NCBI RefSeq assembly: GCF_024807035.1
Contig: NZ_JANUCQ010000001.1
Span: forward strand, 608,557 to 672,556
Direction: 5' to 3'
Length of the DNA stretch: 64,000 nt
Source: Methanococcus voltae PS
GTDB taxonomy: Archaea; AGJL01; Methanococci; Methanococcales; Methanococcaceae
Every line of letters starts with the position of its first letter. The stretch's first letter is position 1. Position numbers and translations under genes: made by a program. Shown here in pieces: positions 55,150-64,000 of the stretch. The notes under the pieces are model-generated. The model worked only from the letters and a program-made list of their open reading frames with translations. It had not been told where the DNA came from and made no database searches.

Positions 55150-55815
55150 ATGGATTTTAAAAAAGTTGCTGTTTTAGCATTGACCTTGGTATTAGTTGCG
55201 AGTTTTTCACTTTGTACAAGCAAATCTAACGATAATAACGATGTTCAATTGAAAAGTTCAGAATATCTTGTGCATTTTGGCAACCAATCGCAAATATTGA
55301 CTCTAAGGTCAGATGTTTTAGATACAGTTTCAGTAGATTTAGTTAATACTTCCGATAAAGATATCAAGAATACGTATTTCAACAATTCAGCATTAGCATA
55401 TATTGATTATGACCCGTCTTTGCCAAATAATGAAGGTGGAGTATCTGTTATGGACTTAAAAGTTAAGTTAATTACATTTAATAGCTATTACTACTACGAT
55501 AAGAATTACAAGCCACACAATATAGCAAGTTTGATAAGTAACGAAGAGAATGATACATACATACAATTAATGATATATGGAAATGAATCAAACCCTTTAA
55601 ACTTAAAATTAAACGCTACAGAATTAAATATTGTAAAAAATAGCAATAAAACAACAGTATTTGAAGTTAGAAAAACAAACAATACTGCCACCATTACCAA
55701 AGTAGGATTTAATCACTACTTAATTGAAGGTAACTCATTAGAAGAATTGGATAAAGCAGAATCAAGACTTTTAATAGCTTTAGTCGGAAATGTTAATAAT
55801 TCGGCTACCGCTTAA
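55150..55815 (+). CDS. Secreted protein of unknown function
   Basis: I do not recognise this family. The 221-residue protein has an N-terminal hydrophobic stretch (VAVLALTLVLVASFSLC) that may be a signal peptide; the Cys at residue 23 could be lipidated, but the preceding SFSL is a poor lipobox. The remainder is polar and beta-rich, with numerous N-x-S/T sites and a Tyr-rich segment near 115 (FNSYYYYDKNYKPH). GGTGAAAAC precedes ATG. It follows two surface-protein genes on the same strand, which supports an extracellular location. Confidence 0.6.
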   Translation: MDFKKVAVLALTLVLVASFSLCTSKSNDNNDVQLKSSEYLVHFGNQSQILTLRSDVLDTVSVDLVNTSDKDIKNTYFNNSALAYIDYDPSLPNNEGGVSVMDLKVKLITFNSYYYYDKNYKPHNIASLISNEENDTYIQLMIYGNESNPLNLKLNATELNIVKNSNKTTVFEVRKTNNTATITKVGFNHYLIEGNSLEELDKAESRLLIALVGNVNNSATA

Positions 55816-56092
55816 TCCAATAATTCCAATATCTTTTTAATTTTTTTAATATCTTTTTAATATATTTTTATTACTTTTTTATTACTTTTTTTATACTATT
55901 TTATATTTTTTTATTTTTATTTTTATTATTAGCAATTACAATATTTGATATATCATATACAACATATAGTTTTAACAAAATTTTTTAACTAATTATAAAT
56001 AGTATTGATTACATAATAAATCAATAAAAAATAAAAATAATCCTTATCGTTTTAACATCTATTTAAATATCTATTAAATTCTTGGTGGTTTT

Positions 56093-56590
56093 ATGCAAAT
56101 ATTTGATGATTTAGAAAATATTACCGACATTACAATGAAGGTAAATGATTTAAAGGAAGTACGGCAAAGCAAAAAGAAAGCTTTAGTATTTGGTAAATAT
56201 AGGGGCTTAGTATACGGGGAACCGATGTTTATAATAAGTGTTTACGGAAGAAACCTTTTTAGATTGATTTGTGGCTGGAATTCTGAGAATGAAGAAGTTA
56301 TACTAATTAGATATAATAAAGTAATTGACGGATATCAAAAAAGACATGAAAATGAAGCCTTACAAAAGTACATGGCAGTAGCTGACGTTGTACAAGATAT
56401 CGAAAAATACGTATCGGATAATGAAAAAGATGTTTCATTTAAAATGACTGAAACACCTGTTAAAAAATGGGTAGAAGGCGGAGAATACGTTTCACTAAAT
56501 TTAACAATATGGGAAACCTTTAAAGAATGCGGTTATAATGTATACCGACCATTGAATAACATACCTGAAGATGTAGTTATTAAACTATAA
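56093..56590 (+). CDS. Conserved-looking protein of unknown function
   Basis: I do not recognise this 165-residue protein. It is soluble, with no signal peptide. KALVFGKYRGLVYGEPMFII near residue 29 is beta-rich and is followed by RNLFRLICGWNSENEEVILI and a helical segment ALQKYMAVADVVQDIEKYV. Three Cys residues are scattered without a metal pattern. The start has GGTGGTTTT before ATG, and codon use agrees with neighbours, so it is a real gene. Position between surface-protein genes and a regulator gives no firm clue. Confidence 0.6.
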   Translation: MQIFDDLENITDITMKVNDLKEVRQSKKKALVFGKYRGLVYGEPMFIISVYGRNLFRLICGWNSENEEVILIRYNKVIDGYQKRHENEALQKYMAVADVVQDIEKYVSDNEKDVSFKMTETPVKKWVEGGEYVSLNLTIWETFKECGYNVYRPLNNIPEDVVIKL

Positions 56591-56847
56591 TATCTCTTAT
56601 TTTTAGCATATAATCAGCATATAATATATCAATAATCTAATTTTCTCATGTTTACCTAATTAATCTTTTTTAGTATTTAATTCATATTTTATCCTATTTC
56701 ATTGATAATTCCATTATTATATCCCTTATTTTTAAATATTCTTAAATCACCTATAAATCAATAACTTTAAATCTTACAAGTTTTAAATATCTTTATCAAT
56801 TTTGAATTTACGATTATTTTTAGGTTTAATTATTATCGAGGGATATT

Positions 56848-57198
56848 TTGCAAAATAAAAACTATACGCTTAGTTCGGTTGATGACACAGAAAAAACAAA
56901 GAAATTTGATGTGATAAAAGACTCCGAACTAATAACGCTTTTAGGTCGTAAGAGTGTCTTAAGTGTCTTAAAATGTTTGGAACATAATGGAGCTTGTAGG
57001 TATGTCGACATATACAATACAATAGACGTCTCAAAGGGTACTTTATACAATAATTTGGAAAATCTTGTGGATATGAACTTAGTGGTTATTAAATTAGATG
57101 GTAGGAGAGTAATTTATGAACTATCCGATTGTGGACGACAGATATTGAATGAGGTAAATAATTTAATCAATTATTTTAATGAAAATTGTGTCAAATAA
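56848..57198 (+). CDS. Winged-helix transcriptional regulator
   Basis: The 116-residue protein is a small winged-helix DNA-binding protein: ELITLLGRKSVLSVLKCLEH, then YVDIYNTIDVSKGTLYNNLENLVDM split as helix-turn-helix, and a wing RRVIYELSDCGRQIL. It resembles HxlR/PadR-like or ArsR-like regulators, but with Cys residues at about 50 and 95 only. The start is TTG after CGAGGGATAT. It lies 196 bases before the PP-loop-like gene on the same strand and may control it. The effector is unknown. Confidence 0.72.
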   Translation: MQNKNYTLSSVDDTEKTKKFDVIKDSELITLLGRKSVLSVLKCLEHNGACRYVDIYNTIDVSKGTLYNNLENLVDMNLVVIKLDGRRVIYELSDCGRQILNEVNNLINYFNENCVK

Positions 57199-57394
57199 TA
57201 TCCCACTATTCAAATCAATAACTAATAACTAATAACTAATAACTTAACACTACCTTTTTTTAAATAATTACGTGAAAATAAAAAAATATGCAAAAAAATA
57301 TATAAATTTAAAAACAAATTTTATATATTATATTTTATAGTCATGGAATATTCATATTTTTATTTGACGAATAAATTATTTTAGGGGGCTAAAT

Positions 57395-58549
57395 ATGTAT
57401 TTTACTCGAAAAATGGATAATTTTATAGATTTTAAAACTTCATTTGATAAACCAATTTTATCAAATCGTACAAATCAAATAATTGAAGAATTTGGTATAA
57501 AACCCGAGGAAATAGCCATAGGGGAATTTGCAGGGAGGGACAGCTCAGCTGCTATAATAAAAGCTTTTGAAGATAACGACGATATAAACGTAATATTGCC
57601 AATATGTGCATTTACTGGTTTAGAATATGATAATTCAAACGGAAGTGACATACATGGTAGATTAGGCTATGAAAATCAGCAGGTGGACGAATTTTATGCA
57701 AATATGGTGAATGTATTATCTTTAAAGGAATATGCCCACTATGAAAAGTTTGAAGTATATTATAGAAATTGGGAACGGATATATAATAGATTTTCGGAAC
57801 ATAATGACACTTTTTCATTAACTGAAATGGTAAAAATGTTTGTTGGCAAATATGCGAAAGATAAAGATGTAAAAAATACAAAGGACGATGTAGATACTTC
57901 TTTTGTTTCAAGTCGTTTTTATATTCCAAAGCAAGAAGAGGATAACCTTAAAAATGGAGCCATTAGTAAAGATAAGATATTTTTACCATTACATTTTATG
58001 TATGAGCCAAGTTTATGGCACGCAATAAATGGACGTTTTTCTTCACTAATCGGGGATAAATTTTACTATTATTCACCTTGTATGGGTTGTCACGCTTATT
58101 TAAGAGCTTTAAGAATACCTTTGGCTAATCGATTGGGCAAAAAAATTATTTCAGGAGATAGAGTTAAACATGATAGTAATTATAAAATTGACCAAATTGA
58201 AGTTGCTTTTCAAGTTTATTCAAATATAGCAAATGAATTTGATGTGGAAATGCTATATCCTATCAAAGACATTGAAAATGGCTCTAAAATTAAGGATATC
58301 ATAAACGAAGACTGGGAGCAGGATGCTAGCCAACTTACGTGCATGTTTAGTAAAAACTATAGAAATATCGATGGCACAGTAAATGAGCGTAAATGTCACT
58401 TAGAAGACATTGAAAATATCTACAAAGAATACGTGGAAATAGTTTGTAAGGATTTGTTACACAACGGTTATAGGGGTAATTTTGACTATACCGGTATTGT
58501 AGCAAATTATTTTGAAAAAGCATGTAAAAAGAACTATCCAAATTACTAA
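57395..58549 (+). CDS. PP-loop ATP pyrophosphatase-like protein of unknown function
   Basis: The 384-residue protein begins with a segment that resembles a PP-loop of the adenine nucleotide alpha-hydrolase superfamily: IAIGEFAGRDSSAAIIKAF near residue 40, where the usual SGGxDS reads AGRDSS. Later comes YYYSPCMGCHAYLRALRIPL near 225, with CxxC and a helix, then KKIISGDRVKHDSNYKID. The layout resembles thiolation enzymes such as TtuA/NcsA, but the sequence is distinct and I cannot name the family. GGGGGGC precedes ATG. The regulator upstream suggests conditional expression. A role in tRNA or metabolite sulfuration is only a guess. Confidence 0.55.
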   Translation: MYFTRKMDNFIDFKTSFDKPILSNRTNQIIEEFGIKPEEIAIGEFAGRDSSAAIIKAFEDNDDINVILPICAFTGLEYDNSNGSDIHGRLGYENQQVDEFYANMVNVLSLKEYAHYEKFEVYYRNWERIYNRFSEHNDTFSLTEMVKMFVGKYAKDKDVKNTKDDVDTSFVSSRFYIPKQEEDNLKNGAISKDKIFLPLHFMYEPSLWHAINGRFSSLIGDKFYYYSPCMGCHAYLRALRIPLANRLGKKIISGDRVKHDSNYKIDQIEVAFQVYSNIANEFDVEMLYPIKDIENGSKIKDIINEDWEQDASQLTCMFSKNYRNIDGTVNERKCHLEDIENIYKEYVEIVCKDLLHNGYRGNFDYTGIVANYFEKACKKNYPNY

Positions 58550-58663
58550 AATACCCTAATTACTTTATTATTTTAATATATTTTTAGAATATTTAATTAT
58601 TATAAGTTTATTTAATTATTCTAATTTGATTATTTCTAATTATTTTGAAAAGTAGGTAAAAAA

Positions 58664-60238
<1,575 letters not shown>

Positions 60239-60281
60239 TTGATATTATTTATTATTATTTTTATTATTTATTATAAATTAA

Positions 60282-62798
60282 TTATTCTTTTTTCTTAGTA
60301 GTAGCTTTTTTTGTTTTTGTGGCGGTTTTAGAATCTGCTTTTTTAGTAGCAGTCTTTTTTGTAGTTTTTTTAGTAGTAGCTTTTTTAGCCGTAGTTTTCT
60401 TAGCGGTTGATTTTTTAGTAGTAGCTTTTTTTGTTTCCTTTTTTTCTACTTTATCTTCTTCGCCTTCCTTTTTGATTTTCTCGGTATGCCTACACTTGGG
60501 ATAATTTGAACAGCCAATAAATTCTCCAAATCTACCTTTACGCTTAACTAAATCGCTACCACATTTAGGACACTTTCCAACTATTTCTTTTTCATTGGAT
60601 TCGCCTTTTAAGTTTTCTGTGTATTTACAGGTTGGATAATTTGAACAACCTCTAAATACGCCGAAAGCTCCTCTTTTAATTGTTAAGACTCCGTCACATT
60701 TAGGGCATTTCTTTTCGCCTTCTTTTTCATTCTCAATTTTTTCAAGTAACTTCTTATCTTCCTCTGAAATTCTTGAACTACACTCGATATTGACACATAA
60801 GTCTTTGCCCATGTAATTTATAATTGGGAGTCCACAAACTTCACAAACTTTATTTGGTATCTTTATAGCGCCTTTCTGGGGAAGTGGGTATGTAATCTCA
60901 CAGTTAGGATAATTTGAACAGCCTACAAACCTACTTTTACCCTTATATTTAATAATTATAAGGTCTCCTCCACAGTTACATTTGCCAATAATTTGCAATG
61001 ACCTATTTGTAGAATCTATTTTTTCTACAAGTTCAGCACCTATCTCTTTCTCTTTTTTCCTAAATTCATCGAGAATTTGAGATAATTTTACCTTGGTCTC
61101 GTCAATAACTTGCTCTTTTTTTATTTTATGGTCTTGTATCTTTTCTAACTTATCCTCTAAATCTCTAGTAAGCGTTTCTTCTACGATTTCAGGACAATAT
61201 TTTTTAAGAGTTTCTATAACCCCAATACCTAATTCTGTAACACTAAGGGAACCATCTTCTATTACGTAGCCTCTTTTGGTAAGTTTTTCCAAAATATCGG
61301 CTCTTGTAGCTTTGGTACCCAATTGCCTAGTTTCAAGTTCTTTAATAATTGAAGCCATTGTGTAACGTTTAGGAGGTTTAGTCTCTTTTGAAAGTTTTTC
61401 CGTACTTTCTATGGATAAAATCGTACCTTTTTTCATCTCTGGAAGTTCATTCTCGTCAAATTTTGTAAAGTAATAGATTTCGTGCCAGCCTTCGTGTGTG
61501 GTACGTGAACCGCTTAATTTGAACTTCTCACCGTTTATATTCAATGTCACTTTTGAATATTCACGTTCTGCGTCATCCCAGAATGCAGCAAGTGCCCTTC
61601 TTGCAATTAAATTGTACAATTTTTGTTCATCGTCAGGTAGCGCCTCTTTTGGAACGTCTACGGGGTGGATTGCAGGGTGTGCGGGGTCATCCTTTTTACC
61701 CTCGATAGGTTTCAAGTTCTTTTCAAGAATTTCTGAAGCGTATTTTCCGTATTCTTTACTTTTTAATAGCTTATTTAAAACTTCGTTCATGTATTCGGCA
61801 TCTTTAGGTAATTTTTGAGAGCTAGTTCTTGGGTATGAGCAATAACCTTTTTCATACAACTTTTGAGCTATTTCTTGTGTTCTTTTTGGAGAATATCTAA
61901 AAGCATTGTGTGACTCTCTTTGTAATGTACCTAAATCAAATGGTGGATATGGTTTTATCTTCTTTTTATTTTTCTTGATTTCTTCCACGAGGGCTTCTTT
62001 TTGACCTTCTACATTACCATATGCGTTATTTGCTTCTTCTTCATCCCAAAATTTATCTATTTCGTGTGTAGCAATGAGTGGCGCTTCTTCTTCTGTATTA
62101 TTGTTTCCATTGTTATTCTTAAGGTTTGCATTAATTACCCAATATGGAACTGGTATAAACTTCTGTATTTCAAGTTCTTTTTCAACTAAAAAAGCAAGTG
62201 CAGGACCTTGCACTCTACCGGTACTCATTGTTTTCCATCTTTTAGCAGAGCTAATCGCTTGCATCAATGCTCTTGAGATATTAATACCGAAGAACCAGTC
62301 TATTTTGTGTCTACTGTCTCCTGCATCAACTAATCCAAAATCAATGCTATCGGTATTTTCAAAAGACTTTACGATTTCTTTTTTCGTTAAACTTGAAAAT
62401 CTCATTCTTTTTGCAATATCTTGACCGCAAGCATAATGTAAAGCGTGGTAACCGATTAATTCTCCTTCGATATCCCAGTCCGTAGCTACATAGTATTCGT
62501 TAGCATCTTTTGAAAGTTTTTTTAACACATTTATGTATTTCTGAACGTATTCTTTACCTTCAACAGTTGAAGCAGGTGCCCAATCAATATCATAAGTTGG
62601 GTAATCGCCGAATTTGGTTTTATTCTTTTCTATAAGCGTGTATAAATGACCTACAGCTGACGCTACATAATAAGTTTTGCCTTGTGTATCTACTTCGTAG
62701 TAAGGAACTTTATTTTGTGATTTCTTTTTAGGTTTCCCCAAGGCATCAGCTATCTTTTTTGCCACATTTGGCTTTTCGCAAATTATAAGTCCTGTCAT
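60282..62798 (-). CDS. topA: DNA topoisomerase I, type IA
   Basis: TopA relaxes negative supercoils through a transient 5'-phosphotyrosine link. The 838-residue chain has a Toprim domain at the start (LIICEKPNVAKKIADAL, then VATDWDIEGELIGYHAL), the type IA core (GRVQGPALAFLV), the active-site segment GYCSYPRTSSQKLP near residue 325 with the catalytic Tyr, and C-terminal zinc fingers of four-Cys type at about 630, 670, 715 and 755, for example GCSNYPKC. The last 60 residues are a Lys/Thr/Ala tail of KKxT repeats, probably binding DNA. ATG follows a weak CGGGAAAAT. Convergent with the mutase gene. Confidence 0.94.
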   Translation of the reverse strand: MTGLIICEKPNVAKKIADALGKPKKKSQNKVPYYEVDTQGKTYYVASAVGHLYTLIEKNKTKFGDYPTYDIDWAPASTVEGKEYVQKYINVLKKLSKDANEYYVATDWDIEGELIGYHALHYACGQDIAKRMRFSSLTKKEIVKSFENTDSIDFGLVDAGDSRHKIDWFFGINISRALMQAISSAKRWKTMSTGRVQGPALAFLVEKELEIQKFIPVPYWVINANLKNNNGNNNTEEEAPLIATHEIDKFWDEEEANNAYGNVEGQKEALVEEIKKNKKKIKPYPPFDLGTLQRESHNAFRYSPKRTQEIAQKLYEKGYCSYPRTSSQKLPKDAEYMNEVLNKLLKSKEYGKYASEILEKNLKPIEGKKDDPAHPAIHPVDVPKEALPDDEQKLYNLIARRALAAFWDDAEREYSKVTLNINGEKFKLSGSRTTHEGWHEIYYFTKFDENELPEMKKGTILSIESTEKLSKETKPPKRYTMASIIKELETRQLGTKATRADILEKLTKRGYVIEDGSLSVTELGIGVIETLKKYCPEIVEETLTRDLEDKLEKIQDHKIKKEQVIDETKVKLSQILDEFRKKEKEIGAELVEKIDSTNRSLQIIGKCNCGGDLIIIKYKGKSRFVGCSNYPNCEITYPLPQKGAIKIPNKVCEVCGLPIINYMGKDLCVNIECSSRISEEDKKLLEKIENEKEGEKKCPKCDGVLTIKRGAFGVFRGCSNYPTCKYTENLKGESNEKEIVGKCPKCGSDLVKRKGRFGEFIGCSNYPKCRHTEKIKKEGEEDKVEKKETKKATTKKSTAKKTTAKKATTKKTTKKTATKKADSKTATKTKKATTKKKE

Positions 62799-63118
62799 AT
62801 TTTCCCGATAATTTTAATAATTTTTTATAATAATTCTATAATAATTCTATAGTATTTGTTATAATTGTTTTTACAATAGTGTTAATAGTGTTTATAATAG
62901 TTTTTATATTATTTTATTCTAATTTTCAAGATATAAATAGTTAATAGGTATAATATTAAAATAAACATTATAATGTACTTTAAAACGAATTATCTATTTT
63001 TATTTATTTATAAATCCAAAATAAAATCAGAATTTGGGTTTAACTACTTTCAAAGTGTTAAATTATAAATTATAAATTATACATTATAAAATTATAAAAA
63101 ATAGAGAAGAATTAATGA
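62799..63118. other. Intergenic region between the stress-protein and topA genes
   Basis: The gap holds ATAATTCTAT repeats near 62826-62850 and three AAATTATA units near 63060-63083. Both flanking genes are on the minus strand, so the left part should contain the topA promoter. No gene is visible. Confidence 0.45.
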
Positions 63119-63556
63119 TTATTCTTTTTGTTTAATAAGTAAAACTGGGCATTTTGCATGTTTTAAAACTCTTTCAGCAACACTACCTAATAAAAGTCTA
63201 TCAAATCCAGTTTTACCTGTTGTGCCCATTACAATAAGGTCAGCGTCAATTTTTTCTGAAAATTCAACTATTTCCTTTTCTGGGTTTCCTTCTAAAACTT
63301 GATTTTTAAATGATACGTCATATTTTCTTGCAGCTTTTGCAACAAGATGTAATGCGTTGTCTCCTTCTTCTTCGAGTATCTCTTTTAAGTTACTCCATAA
63401 TCCGTCAGCAGGTATTTCGGTATAAGGTGTTGTATCCAATACATATACCCCATATATTTCAGCGCCTGTAGTTTTAGCTATTGATACAGCATGTTCGATT
63501 GCTTCAATAGATACATCGGAACCATCTGTCGGTACTAATATCTTTTTGTATTGCAT
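63119..63556 (-). CDS. Universal stress protein, UspA family
   Basis: The 145-residue protein begins KKILVPTDGSDVSIEAIEHA, with the nucleotide-binding Asp near residue 11, and has GTTGKTGFDRLLLGSVAERV near 115, which is the ATP-binding Gly-rich loop G-2x-G-9x-G-S of ATP-binding UspA members, then HAKCPVLLIK. It probably forms a cytoplasmic dimer that binds ATP; the cellular role is not known in detail. GGGGGAGAGC precedes ATG. It seems to be a single gene. Confidence 0.92.
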   Translation of the reverse strand: MQYKKILVPTDGSDVSIEAIEHAVSIAKTTGAEIYGVYVLDTTPYTEIPADGLWSNLKEILEEEGDNALHLVAKAARKYDVSFKNQVLEGNPEKEIVEFSEKIDADLIVMGTTGKTGFDRLLLGSVAERVLKHAKCPVLLIKQKE

Positions 63557-64000
63557 ATTGCTCTCCCCCTAAAATTTAGTACTATAATCATTATTTATTT
63601 CATATATTATATTTATTATTACTATTATTAGTATTAATAATGTTATTTCTATTTATAAATTTATTTTTATACTTTTTATCTTTATTGATTTAGATTTTAT
63701 CTTTATTATCCTATTATTCCAGGATAATTCTATATAAGTTATATATTTAAAAACCTATATAATTAATATATTCCTAAATTTAATTAATAGAATATAATAT
63801 AATATAATATAATATAATATAATATTATACATGAATATTATTCTAAAAACATAACATCAAATTTTAACGCTATGGCAAACCAGTATTGGTTGAATAAAAT
63901 AATAGAATAACAATAGACGTAGAACAATAGATGCTTCAGATAGTATCGAATCTAAATCGTTAAGAAGAACAGTTTCAGATTCCAAGATTGTATATGGAAG
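63557..64000. other. Terminal intergenic region, possibly with an open frame at the end
   Basis: The region carries an upstream promoter for the stress-protein gene, a 9-copy AATAT repeat at 63791-63835, and a short inverted repeat AACCA-GTAT-TGGTT near 63880. From 63906 to the window end both strands have an open frame. The plus-strand frame reads NNNRRRTIDASDSIESKSLR and on to the end, without an ATG. I cannot decide whether it is coding. Confidence 0.4.
63791..63835. repeat. AATAT pentanucleotide repeat, nine copies
   Basis: Nine copies of AATAT run without interruption in the non-coding region beyond the universal stress protein gene. Confidence 0.9.

Noticed and set aside
63879..63895. 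AACCA-GTAT-TGGTT as the end of an insertion sequence
   Set aside because: It is only 5-4-5 and there is no transposase or target duplication in view.

Overview
The window is very AT-rich DNA from a methanogenic archaeon of the order Methanococcales, most probably Methanococcus and perhaps M. voltae. The support is two heterodisulfide reductase HdrCB operons, methanogenesis marker protein 15, archaeosine transglycosylase TgtA, diphthine synthase, an AksF-type dehydrogenase for coenzyme B synthesis, archease, an F420H2 oxidase-like flavoprotein, S-layer-type surface proteins, and a textbook NrpR operator in front of glnK-amt. Ribosome binding sites are almost all GGTGA or GAGGTG-like, about five bases before ATG, GTG or TTG. 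The species is an inference, resting on Asn-rich insertions and extreme AT content. I saw no rRNA, tRNA, CRISPR array, insertion sequence or prophage.

Layout. 1-9.2 kb: start of a response regulator gene, a divergent FIST sensor fused to a winged helix, a NitT/TauA-type binding lipoprotein with an apparent AUU start, a winged-helix regulator, a MoeA-PBP fusion, a chagasin-like (I42) lipoprotein and DphB. 9.7-24.3 kb: a cation/proton antiporter, hdrC1B1, an ArsP-like permease, two FecCD permeases, two NapH-like membrane ferredoxins, TgtA, a DUF389 protein, a ModA-like binding lipoprotein and IlvC. 24.4-29.8 kb: an ArsC-like phosphatase, a 35-residue Lys-rich protein, hdrC2B2, a nucleotidyltransferase-HEPN pair and AksF. 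30-38.7 kb: an AIR synthase-like protein, an RluA-type pseudouridine synthase overlapping pyrC, amt-glnK, marker 15, Pth2 and FprA. 38.8-48.3 kb: CutA, a two-HMA copper ATPase, MoaE, archease, serine dehydratase, AroE, and an oxygen-defence run (AhpD-like, superoxide reductase, rubredoxin-like, DsrE). 48.6-58.5 kb: a 1621-residue beta-helix surface protein, a CW_binding_2-type surface protein, two unknown proteins, and a winged-helix regulator followed by a PP-loop-like protein. 58.6-64 kb: a phosphoglycerate mutase, topoisomerase I and a universal stress protein.

The genes serve methanogenesis (HdrBC, marker 15, AksF), Mo/W cofactor and metal traffic (MoeA-PBP, MoaE, ModA-like, FecCD, CopA, CutA), nitrogen control, O2 tolerance and the cell envelope. 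The most informative signals lie between genes: a shared 8-4-8 palindrome at the same distance (about 64 nt) before both hdrC genes, twin TGCCA-N5-TGGCA operators before the nucleotidyltransferase-HEPN pair, two overlapping GGAA-N6-TTCC operators before glnK, a palindrome over the copA TATA box, and a 5' leader hairpin on the large surface protein gene. Many conserved enzymes carry in-frame Asn/Asp-rich insertions encoded by AAT/GAT microsatellites.
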